The notes under the pieces were generated by a model that made no database searches, was not told the origin of the DNA, and saw only the letters and a list, made by a program, of their open reading frames with translations. Below, in pieces: positions 46,429-58,420 of a DNA stretch of 64,000 nucleotides; the first letter of the stretch is position 1, and each line of letters starts with the position of its first letter. Location: the NCBI GenBank assembly GCA_036346275.1, contig CM070730.1:5022309-5086308 (forward strand). The letters run 5' to 3'. Source of the stretch: Otatea glauca. Lineage: Eukaryota > Streptophyta > Magnoliopsida > Poales > Poaceae. A program made the position numbers and the translations under genes.

Positions 46429-47144
46429 TGTTGGCGTCAAAAACTTAATGTAGGGTTTCGACAAAAGACACCGCATTTAACACCGGTTCGAACGCATCAC
46501 CGATTTGACCTGTAATCGACAAGGTAAAAAACATAAAATTCACACAAAGCCGATCGTGGAGATCAATCGGCTTAAACTTAATCAGCTTGAAGCCGATCAA
46601 GATCAAGGTAACAAGGTAAGTCTAATTAGCCGATCGTAAAGATCAATCGGCTTAGATTCAATTAGCTCAAAGCCGATTAAATCAAGATAAAAAAAAGTAA
46701 ATCTAACTAGCCGATTAAGGCTAATCAGAGGATAAAGGTAGATCGATTCTGAAGAAGGCGATGCGCAGTAAAATCAGAATAAATCGAACCTGGGCGTAAT
46801 TGATGGAGATCAACAATCGGCGATGCGCAACTTTATTGATCAAGATCGAATTACAAGAAGACTAAATTACAGAAACTACTCTTAGTCGACGGAAAAGTAG
46901 ACGCGAATTGGTTGATTGGCTCTAGGCAGCTTTTCTGATCACCTCTAGACCTCTTTTATACCCATTGGCCGATAGAGTCCTGGTACAACACGTTAGAAGT
47001 AGAATCTGTATCGGCCTCTATTTGGATGGTGCTTTCCTTAACAACCTGTTCCGTTTCCAAATATCTTCAATCTGTATCCTGGTCGTATCTTGTTGATCTT
47101 GGACTGCCGATTCTGACCCTATCTGCCAAATCTTGGTGCAAACA
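46429..47144 (-). repeat. Left (3') LTR of the gag-only gypsy element
   Basis: 716 bp. Inside, a motif with GCCGAT....AATCGGCTT(A/T) recurs at least four times in both orientations (46555-46730). Confidence 0.92.
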
Positions 47145-47160
47145 TATGCCCCCCATTTTT
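47145..47160 (-). other. Polypurine tract of the gypsy element
   Basis: The - strand reads AAAAATGGGGGGCATA immediately before the LTR. Confidence 0.75.
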
Positions 47161-47634
47161 TAGAGATAACATGTTATCTTTCAAAAAAATTCATCACATA
47201 TATTTTCTTATCATAGCCAAGATTTTAACTACAACGAGTTAATTTGGCTTTCAGGTCGGTAATCAGCCAACTCATATATTCATATTTGAGTTCTAGCCAA
47301 TCAAGATCTAACCAGTACTTTAAACAAACCGATGCACACTACACGATCCAACGATGATCCCTTACCAAATCGGCTATCTCTCAAGCTGACGGGTGGTATG
47401 ATTTTCAGACTAGATCGGCTTTGTCGAACTAAAATTATCGGCCAGATCCGGTTTTTTCTTCCTCCATTCCTTTTTACCTATTTTTATCGGCTGAAGCTCA
47501 TTGAAAGCTTGGTCTCTCTACTTTTCAGCCTCTGCTTCCCTGGTTTCCTGTGTCTTGAGCTTCAGAATCGCCTCGCTGTGGACCGATCGAGGCCAAAGGG
47601 CACCATCTCGCTTAGGCTCAATTGGCTCTCGATC

Positions 47635-49865
47635 TTACCACCAAGTTTTTGCATTCGCGTGGCTACTCTCTGCCCGATCGTCGACTTGGTTTGGCATAGA
47701 AATTCTTTCCTTGACCGGCCTTCGATTTGATTGACTAGACCTATCAAGCACTGGCCTAATTAGCCGATCCTTTACCGATCTTTTCGGCCAATCATGTCGG
47801 GGGTAATGCTCCATCGGACAAGTGTACGGCGATGGCAATGCTACTCCCCTCTCCCAACAAAACTGCCAAAAAGGGCATCTCTCGTGAGCTCTCTCGATGT
47901 TGTCAGTCTGATATAAATTATCCGACCGATGCTGAGGATATCGCGGTCGGCTATTCATCCTTTCATACTTCTCCAGCAACTGAGAAAATGTCGGCTTGGG
48001 CTTAACCGGTGGCCTTCGGGGCGGAGATTTCTGTGCTGTATACCACTTGCCAGCCTGTGGTTTCCCTTTGATCTTGACAGTCCTGGAGTTTTTGCCCTCG
48101 CGATCGGCTTCTATCTGCAACGAGCCGATCGTGATTTTCATCGCTTGCTTGTTTCCTAAGTCGGCCGTAATAACATGTTGGGCCAATCCTTCATTATTCA
48201 TCGGCTCTTTTTCTTTACCAGTATATCCCACCATGTTTATGGGAAAAGGATCAGCGTCCAGCTGCATCGTCGGCTCTTCTAAAAATTTTAATTGGTCATC
48301 CTCTATAGCCGATTGTATCTTATCTTTGTAATTCTTGAATTCATCTTTGAAGCAGTTATCATCGGAGAAACGGTTTTCTTGAGCTGATACTCGTTGTAGG
48401 AGATGACTTAAATTGGTGAAATCCTGCCCCCCGAATTTTTCTCTTAAAGGAGGAATTAACCCCTGAAAAGCTAAATCGGCTAGTTGGTTGTCAGGCAATG
48501 TGACATTAAAGCACCGATTTCTGACCTTCCTAAATCTCTTAACATAATCACTTACCGATTCCTCGGACTTACTGGATGTAACTTAGATCCAAATCTCGAG
48601 CTCCAAACCGCCCAAAAAAGTATTCGTGAAATCGGCTTTCCAAATCGTTCCATAAGTGGACCGAATTTGGGGGTAAGCTGGTAAACCAAGTAAAGGCCGT
48701 TCCAGATAATGACAACGGGAACAATCTGATCTTTAACCCATCGGACTCGGCTGCCTCACCGCACTGAGCAATAAAGCGTCCGACATGCTCAAGTGTTGTC
48801 ACCGAATCATCCCCAGAAAACTTTGCAAAATCCGGGACTTTAAAGTTATTTGGGTACGGTATGCGATCTATATAATCAGGATACGTCTTTTTATAGCCGA
48901 TGGTTTTTCCCTTTGGCTGTATGTCAAACTGATCTCTCAACACAGCAGAAATTTGGTTAGCCCAATTTACACCATCAGGTATATGGGCGACGGGCCTTTG
49001 GTAGCTTCGGTCGTAACCGGCATCCTGCCCCCTGAGTGCAAGCTCGGGTTGCCGACTAGACCGAGCCGATGGATATGGAGCGTTCTGCCCAATCCCATTA
49101 TTTCTTCCAATCAGCTGATTTGGTAATGGCACGAAAGGTTCTGAATAGCTTACCACCCTATGAAGGGCCGGATTGAAAGAAGCAGACTCACGATACTGAG
49201 GGTGCCTATCAGACTCAATCGGCTGCAGAACCGATTGTGGGAAAGCATAAAATGGAGCAGACGACTGTAAACTAGCCGATGCTTCTAACTTTGCCGCATC
49301 AGTGTATGCTCGATATCGCAGCATTCGCCGCCGGGGTCTCGCGATAGTATGACAAGAGGTTGCGCCGCATCATAGTTGGTGGTGGAGCAATAGCCGATGG
49401 TTTAGGATCACCGTGACGCTCGCGTATTTTGTGGTATCGAAAAACAGATAACAAGGCAAGCTTTGCATTGGGTCAAGCAGTGTTTCGCACGATACCAACT
49501 CCCGAGCAATCGATTTCACGCTATTGGCTATGATCGCTTAAGGGTTGTAACGAGGCCGATGGATCGTTAATTAGAGCGTGATTTAACATATTGATTTATC
49601 ATATCGATAACTCGCTTGAGCAGCGATATCGACTTACCGGTCCATCGCTGGTACCTTCGTCGCCGAGGGTTTTAACCGTCGGCAATGCACTTTTCTCGAG
49701 TGATGCCGCGGGTTTTTCGAAACGATTCAAGATCATCTCCTCGAGAGCAGTTTTCCGATCTTCAATCTCTTTACGCTGCTCTGGGGTTAAATCATCCATT
49801 GTAGGGACAATTATGGCTTCAGGGTTGACTTCAGACGGCGGTACCGACTTGCCAGACGACAACAT
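47635..49865 (-). pseudogene. Gypsy Gag protein, frameshifted
   Basis: The first frame (49865-49599) has an N-terminal MLSSGKSVPPSEV and a coiled-coil-like EQRKEIEDRKTALEEMI. The main retrotransposon gag domain lies in 49324-48569 (FKVPDFAKFSGDDS, LEHVGRFIAQCGEAAE, TAFTWFTSLPPNSV). The chain continues, after a one-base frameshift near 48570, with KSEESVSDYVKRFRKVRNRC and a basic C-terminal part to 47635. That part contains a Cys/His cluster near 47870-47810 (CPFWQFCWE...C..EHYPRH), perhaps a modified zinc knuckle. No pol follows. Gag packages element RNA in cytoplasmic particles. Confidence 0.82.
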
Positions 49866-49868
49866 TGT

Positions 49869-49890
49869 TGTCCCACTGGGCGTGCCAAGA
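49869..49890 (-). other. Primer-binding site of the gypsy element
   Basis: The - strand reads TTGGCACGCCCAGTGGGA a few bases after the LTR end, a form typical of rice gypsy elements. The tRNA used is not certain. Confidence 0.7.
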
Positions 49891-49893
49891 GTG

Positions 49894-50624
49894 TGTTGGC
49901 GTCAAAAACTTGATGTAGGGTTTCTGACAGTAGCACACGAGACGAACACCGGGTTCAGAGCGTGCCAGTCGATTTGACCTGTAATCGACAAGGTAAAAAA
50001 TATAAAATTCACACAAAGCCGATCGTGGAGATCAATCGGCTTAAACTTAATCAGCTTGAAGCCGATCAAGATCAAGGTAACAAGGTAAGTCTAATTAGCC
50101 GATCGTGAAGATCAATCGGCTTAGATTCAATCAGCTCAAAGTCGATTAAATCAAGATAAAAAAAAGTAAATCTAACTAGCCGATTAAGGCTAATCAGAGG
50201 ATAAAGATAGATCGATTTTGAAGAAGGCGATGCGCAGCAAAATCAGAATAAATCGAACTTGGGCGTAATTGATGGAGATCAACAATCGGCAATGCACAAC
50301 TTTATTGATCAAGATCGAATTACAAGAAGACTAAATTACAGAAACTACTCCTAGTCGACGGAAAAGTAGATGAAAAGTAGACACGAATTGGTTGATTGGC
50401 TCTAGGCAGCTTTTCTGATCACCTCCAGACCTCTTTTATACCCATTGGCCGATAGAGTCCTGGTACAACACGTTAGGAGTAGAATCTGTATCGGTCTCTA
50501 TTTGGATGGTGCTTTCCTTAACAACCTGTTCTGTTTCTAAATATCTTCAATCTTTATCCTGGTCGTATCTTGTTGATCTTGAACTGCCGATTCTGACCCT
50601 ATCTGCCAAATTTTGGTGCAAACA
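49894..50624 (-). repeat. Right (5') LTR of the gag-only gypsy element
   Basis: 731 bp. Relative to the left LTR it has an 11-base tandem gain near 50367 and a diverged patch at about 49924-49972. Confidence 0.92.
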
Positions 50625-50629
50625 GAAAG

Positions 50630-51250
50630 AACAGCAACAGAACAAAGAGGTGAGCAAGTGCACCACAAGGGACAGCAAGCAGCACACAACACCAGAGCGT
50701 TCACGCTGAATCCTGTTAATGGAGTGGAGCAATCGGTGGAGCCGAATCCTATTCGTGTTGGGGTGGACTGGAGGGACGAGGACGAGCGTCCAGGGAAAGC
50801 TGAGATTTGAGCATTCGTACGGCAGAGAGAGTCCGACGGTGGGACCAGATCGTAATCACACAGCAATCAAGGGCCCCACCGGCGATGCGAGAGAGTCGAG
50901 GGGAACGCATGACAGCTTGTTCTTCACTTCTTTTTTTGATATATCAGCTTGTTCTTCACTTCTGCCTCCTCCTGAGTCCTGATTGGTTCAATTATGATTT
51001 TTTTTTTCTGGTTTGTGCTGCAATTCGAATATCATTGTGATCTCAGTTCTGACCTCTGAACCAACCAACGAACAAAATACTTTTGACGAAAATGCTAATT
51101 TACAGTTACCCTTACCGTGAGTATCGTGCGGACACGCTTGCTAAGTACCACATGTCGCTCACTGGTATTGTTCACGTTCAAAATGACAATACTTCTCCGA
51201 GGAACACGTTGTACGCACGGAAGGGCGAGAGTAAAACTTGAAATCGTTGG
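50630..51250. other. Intergenic, possibly former upstream region of the F-box gene
   Basis: Removing the gypsy element would place this DNA directly upstream of the F-box ATG. It contains no recognisable gene. Confidence 0.4.
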
Positions 51251-51254
51251 GCAA

Positions 51255-51640
51255 TCTCAATAATTGAAACTTTCATTTGGAGAAATTCCAACTCGAATTC
51301 AAAATTTTCATTTGGGGCAACTCAGAATCAAAACTTCCATTTGGGAAAGTTTCTACTCGAATTCAAAATTTTCATTTGGGTCGAATTGGATTCAAAACTT
51401 CCATGTTTCAACTTGAATTTCAAAGGGCCACTCGGATTCAAAACTTCCATTTGGAAGTTTCAACTCAAATTCAAAACTTTATTTTGGGAAGTTTCAACTC
51501 AATTTTTAAAAAAACTTCAACCATTGAAAGTTCAACTCGAATTTTAAAACTTTCAAGAGGAAATTTCAACCCGAAAATCAAAGAAACTTTCGTTTACCAC
51601 ATAATTTGAATTTGAAGTTGAAAATTTCAAATTGAGACTG
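51255..51640. repeat. Imperfect tandem repeats of about 35-45 bp
   Basis: Units built from TTTCAACTCGAATTCAAAA and CTTCCATTTGG recur about eight times with substitutions and length changes, then fade into AAATTTCAA-like sequence. Open frames across it are by-products of the repeat. Confidence 0.8.
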
Positions 51641-51679
51641 GAAACATTCAAATTGGAAAAAAACATATGAGTAAGGACT

Positions 51680-52080
51680 CACGGGACGACGACGACGCGG
51701 CGGTGCTCGCAAAGGCGATGGCCATCTCTCCGGCGGACGTGCTATGCGGCGGCTGAACAGACACAGTGTCGCTGCGGTGCTCGTAGAGGCGATGGCCCTC
51801 TTGCGGGCGGACGCGTGGCGGCTGGACGGACGTGGCGTGACGGCGGTTCTAGCGAATGGACGCGGCAACGCTCGTGGGCGGTGGCGCGGCTGCCAGACGG
51901 ACCCGCAGCGCGATGGCGGGGCTCACGGACGGACGAGGCAGCGATCCCGAACGGCGTTGTCGGCTGCCTCATGGACGGCATTGCCTCTAGCTAATGGTCT
52001 CGAGCAAGAAGACGAGGGATGCTGGTCTCTTTTGGCCTTGGTCGGTTGGTCTTTGAGCAGGACTGTAAGGATCGGTTAGT
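51680..52080. other. GC-rich block with an internal duplication
   Basis: GCGGTGCTCG...GGCGATGGCC...GCGGACG occurs twice (about 51700 and 51775). Frames exist on both strands without known domains. It may be a captured or decayed gene piece. Confidence 0.4.
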
Positions 52081-52175
52081 CTCCACTCTCCACCAAGAGA
52101 ATAAGGAGGAGGGGGGTAACCAGCCTTGTGCCACGTGGCATGCGACGGTTGTGTCCGTGAGGTGAGTTGGGTGAG

Positions 52176-52668
52176 TAGGGTGGGTATTCAGTTTTTTTCG
52201 TTTTAATTGCTTCAGTTTTTTCGGTTTTAAAATAATTTGGTTTTTGAAAATTTGCTATCGAATTTCTCGGATCAAAATGAAAAATCGAATCGAATTAACC
52301 AAAATATTTCGGTTCGGTTAACCGAAATATGAATAAACACTAGATAAATTAGATTTAATCATTCTCATATCGCAACACTGAGTAGGGATAAACCTACACA
52401 ATATTCATAGGTTATTATAGTATAAACATAATAAAACATATGAATATACTAAATATATGCATAAATGTGTTAGAATATGAGAATTGTTTAGTGACTTTAA
52501 GAAGAACATTATAAAAGTAGTATTGTACATAGGTTGTTCAGTTATTTCGGTTTTTAAAAGCGAAAAACTTAACCGAACACCGAAAACCGAATTATACCAA
52601 AATAAAAACCGAACCGAAAACCAAAATAATCGGTTAATTCAGTCTCAATTTAAAAATGCCCACCCCTG
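52176..52668. mobile_element. hAT-like or foldback element with AACCGAA arms
   Basis: The left end TAGGGTGGGTATTCAG and the inverse of the right end CAGGGGTGGGCATTTT are similar. Both arms are dense in CGGTTTT / AACCGAA motifs (52190-52330 and 52545-52640). I found no matching 8-mers outside. The centre (52330-52540) is AT-rich without a transposase. Confidence 0.5.
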
Positions 52669-53659
52669 TCACGTTTCGTCAGATAGAGGCACCCATACTC
52701 TGGCCATAGTTCACAAGACACGTAACTTTTTGGTTATTTTCCTGGCGGCTAGCTTCGCAAAGGGTGCTCGCCGACTGGCTAGTCACCACCACACTCCAAC
52801 CCTTGCTTTCTCTTCAGCTTGGCAATGCAAGTTACCCTAATTACTCTATTTTCTTATCTCATGGTTTGTGTTGGAGACTTGGTGTCTCATCTACTTGTGA
52901 GGATGGTGATGATGAGTGGTGGTGTAGCTGTCTACTCTGCAGGATTTAAGAGGGGCAAATAACGATTTCACAATAGAATTGGCTGAAACTACTTTTGTAT
53001 CTTAATGCTCAAACAAAAGGATAATTTATATTAAACCACTCTATTCATAGGCATTTCAGAAAATACCACTCATTATCTTAATGACATATGGATCTAAATA
53101 CCACATGTCATTGAGACAACAAGTGATATTTCATGAAGTGCTAATCTTTATAGTGGTATAGTATGAATAATCCCCTCAACTAAAGTCGTTATTGTTCACA
53201 AGTAGTTTTAGAAAGCTCAGACACAAATTGATTGGGATTTGGTACTTCTTCCATGATAAAGGATTTTACCTTATTTTTCTATCTCACTAGTTATCACAAC
53301 TTCTATGGTAGAATGAATTTTATAGTTATCATCTTATGCCTTAATGTATAAATGGTGATTCCAAAAAAATTAATGAAACTAAATGATAAAGCTCGTCATC
53401 ATCGAAAATTATATTTCAGTCGGCTAGCAGAGTCGTGGAATTACAACTCCATTAACGAATTCTCATAATTAGGATTCCGATTCGGTCGGTTTTGGTGATT
53501 CCACGCGGTTTCATGCATCAATATTGCCTGCGTCGGAAAGGCACCCAACCGGCCAACACCAACCCAACCAATCCCATACGCAAAACACAACTCGCCTTCT
53601 TTCTATCTCCGATCCCCAATACCCGAATCCCTAACCCTAATCTCGCCGCCGCCCCCGCC
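52669..53659 (+). promoter_or_regulatory. Upstream region of the ESS2 gene
   Basis: AT-rich DNA with an unrecognised fragment at 52740-52950. The last 160 bases before the ATG turn C-rich (CCCTAACCCTAATCTCGCC), as in many cereal leaders. No single promoter element stands out. Confidence 0.4.
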
Positions 53660-55141
53660 ATGCTCCGCTCCCCCGGCTACTCCCCTCGCCACCTCTCGCC
53701 GTCCCCCGCCCCCTCCACCCCTCGCGCCGCCTCCCCCACCCCCTCCACCGCCTCCGCCCGCGACACCGCCACCTCCTCCTCCTCCTCCAAGCGCCGCCGT
53801 CCGGAGGTGCTCGACGAGGACACCTACGTCGCGGCCATCGAGCGCATCATCGAGCGCGACTTCTTCCCCGACCTCCCCCGCCTCCGCGACCGCCTCGACT
53901 GGCTCCAGGCCTTGCGCTCCCGAGACCCGCTCCTCCTCCGGGACGCCCAGCTCAAGATCCTCGACCGCCGCCGCCGCCTCCAGCGCCACGGGCCCGTCCC
54001 CACTCCGACGCCTGCCACGTCCACGGCTCTCCGCTCCCCCTCCTTTCTCTCCACCCCCTCCGTCGCCCCCTCCATCGCAGGCGCCCCCGAGGAGGAGGAC
54101 GACGTCGCGGCCGCGCTCTCCCTCGACAGCTTCTTCCGCCGCTTCACGAGCGAGGACAACGAGTCCTTCTCGCGCATCCTCGAGAAGGTCAACCACCGCC
54201 GCCGCGAACGGTACGCCCACCTGCTGGAGCCCACCGAGGAGGCGAATACCCCCTTGTTGGAGGACGCCAAGCGCGACAGGATAACTGATGGGTATGGCAC
54301 GTCTGGGCAGCCGCCGAGTACCTTGGAGGGTGCCAAGTTCACGGCCAAGAATCTGCTCATGTACAACCCGGCTGATCGAGGGGAGGTCCCGCTCACTGAT
54401 GAGGAATGTGCCGAGCGGCTGAAGGGGATGACCAAGGAGATCGACATGTCAAACACCAGGTTCCATGGGAAGGCTGTGGCTGATGACGGAAGGCCCAAGG
54501 AGGAGGAGGCAGCCGCCATACTGTACGCGCCAGTTGCAGGCTTCACTCCTGGAGGGATGGCGTATCATGATCCTGACAAAGCAAAGAAGTATGATTTGGA
54601 GGATCTGAGGAAAACTCCAAACCCATTCTACATTGAGTCAGGGAAGAAGGCGGATAATGGGTATAGTTTTGTGAGGACGCCATCACCAGCTCCTGGTGTG
54701 GATGAGTCGCCATTCATGACGTGGGGTGAGATTGATGGAACACCACTGAGATTGGACCCAGAGGAGACACCAAGTGGTTCTGGGGGCGGTGAGACAGCAC
54801 ATTTCAAGATCCCACCTCCACCTGCTCGGGATGTGAAGGCACACGTGCTGTCGAGGGATGCTGCAAGAAAGATAAAGGAGCGGACTAAAATGTTCCACAA
54901 GCCACCTCTACCATCGCCTGTCAGGGGAGGCAGTGCAAGCCCCAGGACCCTCTCGCCTGCAGCTCAGAAGTTTGTGAGGAATGCCATCGCAAAGTCCTCA
55001 CGCACCATTGATGAGTCACTCCGTGCGAGCTACAGAGGGTCAACCCCATCTGCAAGCACTCCAAAGACAAGATTTTCAAGAGACCCAAGCTTGGGATCAA
55101 GGTCTCCTTCAACGAGGCAGGGTTCGACGCCTACCTGGTGA
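53660..55141 (+). CDS. ESS2: ESS2/DGCR14-type nuclear protein, intronless
   Basis: The frame encodes 493 residues from ATG 53660, which sits in a good CCGCCATGC context and begins the Ser/Pro-rich MLRSPGYSPR start. A longer frame opens at 53492, but its 56 extra residues look like translated leader. Seen motifs are a basic KRRR (44-47, likely nuclear signal), the family hallmark EDTYVAAIERIIERDFFPDL (53-72), a coiled-coil-prone Arg/Leu stretch to about 108, SLDSFFRRFTSEDNESF (154-170) and TPNPFYIES. A Ser/Pro-rich tail ends SPSTRQGSTPTW. Length fits the animal homologue (about 480). The family associates with spliceosome components in the nucleus. One exon, no frameshift; it looks functional. 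Confidence 0.93.
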   Translation: MLRSPGYSPRHLSPSPAPSTPRAASPTPSTASARDTATSSSSSKRRRPEVLDEDTYVAAIERIIERDFFPDLPRLRDRLDWLQALRSRDPLLLRDAQLKILDRRRRLQRHGPVPTPTPATSTALRSPSFLSTPSVAPSIAGAPEEEDDVAAALSLDSFFRRFTSEDNESFSRILEKVNHRRRERYAHLLEPTEEANTPLLEDAKRDRITDGYGTSGQPPSTLEGAKFTAKNLLMYNPADRGEVPLTDEECAERLKGMTKEIDMSNTRFHGKAVADDGRPKEEEAAAILYAPVAGFTPGGMAYHDPDKAKKYDLEDLRKTPNPFYIESGKKADNGYSFVRTPSPAPGVDESPFMTWGEIDGTPLRLDPEETPSGSGGGETAHFKIPPPPARDVKAHVLSRDAARKIKERTKMFHKPPLPSPVRGGSASPRTLSPAAQKFVRNAIAKSSRTIDESLRASYRGSTPSASTPKTRFSRDPSLGSRSPSTRQGSTPTW

Positions 55142-56128
55142 TTTCAGTAAACCTCAATGTTGTATCCATATCGTAAAACGGATAGATGTTCTCTCCATTG
55201 TATTGTAAGTTGTAACAAATTATAAAACCATAAGAATAGAAGTAAGATTTATTTGCCTTGGAACCTTAGAATGAAACTTACGAAATCATCTGTCTAAACT
55301 TTTCTTTGCATGTCAGGTTCCGAAGTGCATCATGATTTTGCATTGGTCTTACTAAAATTTAACTTGATAACGTATTTCCTATTGATAGAACTGACACACA
55401 GTTTGGTGACTTTGTTCTTATCAGGAAAGATCCAAGTTAAATGCTGTTATGCCCCACCTGAAATATTAGAAGGTGAAATGAATATATTTTGTTGGCAGCA
55501 ATGGACAAACCCAAACAACTTGTTCCGGTGTCCAAGTTGGTTTTTATGTCATATTTTCTTGACATTTAATATAATGATTAGGACACTTCTTATCAAAATT
55601 TAAGAAATGTCAGTTATTTTTTTATGTTTGTTTACACGCACTATTGTTATCTTAATTCATGATAGTTATATGTTTTAGTTCAATTGGGTTGGTGTAAACA
55701 TGCAATTAACACACAGTTCCCATCGTTTGATAGGATTAAGTGATAGTATGTCTCTTGTCTCAACTCTCAAGAGAAAAAAAATAGTAATTCCTTTTCATTT
55801 GCCAAATTGCAGGAGTATTTAGTCGTTCCAATAATATGCTAAAGATATTTAATTCTTTTACCAATTTTGATTTCAATTTCTTCTTTGAATGTTCTCATTG
55901 TGGAATTACTTCATTTTGAGCCTTGTTCATATTCAGGCCAGTGTTTAAAAGAAATATAAACCGATATTGTTTCGCCTAGTTATGTATTTATTCGCTGGGC
56001 TCATTGAAGCTGCCTCTTTGTTTGGGTATTAAAGAAATAAACTGAAATTAATTTCATTTTGTCGTTTGGATCTAGAACCTAACTTCTGTTCACATAGTAA
56101 GCTACTTGTACAAATTTGTCGGTCTGTA
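55142..56128. other. 3' flank of ESS2
   Basis: AT-rich DNA including the 3' untranslated region. No exact AATAAA is seen close to the stop; ATAAAACCATAAGAATAG at about 55221 is a loose candidate. No gene recognised. Confidence 0.45.
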
Positions 56129-56525
56129 GGCCCTGTTTGATTCAGAGTTAGGATAACTGCGTTAATTAATTTTTAAATCAGCTAGTTTGTGTTAATCCAG
56201 ATTTTCCATTTGTCAACAAACCTATTTAGCTTTCTTGCTTGGTTAACTGTGCTAACAGAATAACAGTACATAAAAATAGGTTACCTTGGTTAACACCTGT
56301 GTGATAGCTTATCCCACCTTCTTATTTGGTTAACTTAATCCTGGGTTAAGAGAATATGGCTGTTTTACTGAGTTAAATCCCATATCTAACTCAACGGTGT
56401 TAGGTGAGTTGTTACCTAACCCCGTGTTAAGGAGATCTTTGGAATTTTTGGGATTTAGTTCATCCTTGGAATTCTAATCCAAATCCCCCCATCCAATCAG
56501 TATTAACCCTCAACCAAATGGGGCC
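56129..56525. mobile_element. Tourist-like MITE, about 397 bp
   Basis: The left end GGCCCTGTTTGATTC and the inverse of the right end GGCCCCATTTGGTTG pair, and GTTAA-rich modules follow inward on both sides. The flanks are GTA and TTA, a one-mismatch version of the TTA/TAA duplication of PIF/Harbinger MITEs. Confidence 0.6.
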
Positions 56526-58415
56526 TTAGCAGTTAGGCATTGTTGTGGCTACAAACCAAACAATAGAAAAAGGTAGGGGCTCTGGCCTTTACCCTTTGCG
56601 AAGGGAGGAGGGAGAGGGGGGGAGGTAAGGGTATTGAGGTGGCGAACCCGGGTCCCCTCCAAAGATTTGCCCTTGCTTTGCTGTGGTTCCAAGCGCTGCA
56701 GACGAGGAGGGTATGTCAAGGGGGTTGGAGGTGGTGCAACAAAGGATGCTGCTGTTGGCCCTTCGGGAGGCGATCGAGATGGTTGGCTGTCTTGCCGAAG
56801 GGATACTGATGTTTTTGGACCCTTTTCCTCTCTAACGAAGGGTAGCAGTGTGGAGCCATTCGGTTAAATCTGGCCCCTTTGGCCGTGGCGAAGGGGTTGA
56901 CTTCTTTAGTTCTTCGCTTAGCCGTACGGGGCGGTGGGCCACCCCTACAACAGGCATTATGACATAGATTTTTTTTGTTTTGACAGTTAAATTAACTTAA
57001 AACTCAATAGGTGTTTGCTACATAATGCTACTAAAAACTTGTTGTCCTTAATGCTTTCATTAGCAGGTCATGCAATTTGGAGGATAGTTTTGCTACTTAG
57101 CTTGTGGTACATTAGAGATTGGGCATAACAGTAACAGTATTTTATAGTTTCTATGCGAAAGTAGAAATTTTATTGCTACTTAATGCTTTTGTGATTTGTA
57201 AGAAGCTCGTTAGGATTCATAGATTGTTTTGCTGAGAATTGCTGAGTGTAAACACGTGAGAAATTTATTAAATATATCAATAATAGTATAATGAAGCATA
57301 CATATAAAGGATGGTTTGCTGAAAAACTAATTGACCCAGAGAACATCAATATTTGCATGATTTCCTATAGCAAGGGAGAGGATGGGCCATGTATATATAT
57401 TTGGTAGATAGTATATGTTTGGTTGTTGATAAATTATATGTTGAAAACTTGAAATCAATCGATAATTATCGCTTTCAGTGTATGAATTGTTGGAGCTTAC
57501 CTAGATAGAACCTGATATGAAAAAGAAAAACCTGCTGAGTCATTAAGATGAGAAAACAGACAAGAGTTGAATACATGCACAACCAACAGGTTCGATCACA
57601 TTCACTACATCAAAGCAACTTGAGGCAGAATTCTTAAAGGTGTACTTATTTAGTTCACTACATCTAGCAAGAATAGATTTTGCGGGTCATGGTTTTGTGC
57701 ATTTCTGTGTGCAAGACTGTTTTAGGATCCATGACAGTTGTTGGATGTTGATTGCGAATGGAATATTGGAATTGGTCTTATTCATTATATTTTGTGTTTG
57801 TGTGTGTTCAATTAATCATTATATTGTTTGCAAAACTGAGGCTCCTGACAGAATTCTTTTGAGTTATTCCGATCTGGATACGCATGATTATCAACAACCC
57901 TGCCATATGTTTAAATGAAAGGAACCAACACTACACCATACAATACTCTCAAGGGGGGAAATTAGCTGTACTGACCACAAACAGATATTTGAATGCTTTA
58001 GTTTGTGATGCTTAGTTGTTAAAGAATGCATCCTTGTACAGAAATGCAGATGGGTAGCAAGCATGTTTCAGAGATGCTCTGTACGAAGTGAAAGCCCATT
58101 TGGCATGTCTTCTTTACCTTAGTTTGTCTTGGCATGTATGTAACTTAAATTAGAGCAGTATTGTTCAGGGTTGAGCTATATTGACAATGAGGTATAAATT
58201 GTAGCTACTAAATGGAAGAGTCAATGAAACCAAGTGGTTATGCTCTAGTGAAAGATTTGCACGAAGCCAAGTGTAAGATTCACAACATCATAGATTTGCT
58301 TTGTTCATAGGAAGGCAAACTTAGCTGCTCACTTATGTACGAAGTAAGCTAAGCAGAGGAAACAACGCGCTTAACCGAGCACAATAATTTCTTGCTAATT
58401 GTCTGCTTCCAGATT
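56526..58415. other. Intergenic, no supported gene
   Basis: A GC-rich part at 56577-56945 has motifs such as TTTGCGAAGGG and GGCGAAGGGGTT arranged roughly as an inverted pair, which may be the ends of an unrecognised element. The rest is AT-rich without gene signals. Confidence 0.4.
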
Positions 58416-58420
58416 GTAAC

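Larger units (their letters stand above)
46429..50624 (-). mobile_element. Gypsy-type LTR element with gag only, 4.2 kb
   Basis: LTRs of 716 bp (46429-47144) and 731 bp (49894-50624) start TGTTGGCG and end TGCAAACA. GAAAG duplications flank them (46424-46428, 50625-50629). The - strand reads TTGGCACGCCCAGTGGGA beside the right LTR, a gypsy-type primer site. A purine tract, AAAAATGGGGGGCATA, adjoins the left LTR. The 2.75-kb interior encodes Gag-like protein only, with no protease, reverse transcriptase or integrase. Such elements move with enzymes from related elements. The LTRs agree at about 97% except in one 50-bp patch. Confidence 0.92.

Noticed and set aside
52740..52950. Possible small gene upstream of ESS2
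   Set aside because: Only short frames, no motif and no clear exon borders.
53492..53659. Upstream start for ESS2 giving 56 extra residues
   Set aside because: The extension has leader-like composition; the ATG at 53660 has better context and matches the family start.
53603..54546. Long open frames antisense to ESS2
   Set aside because: They are produced by the high GC and proline/serine-rich coding sense strand; composition is Gly/Arg-rich and no motifs occur.
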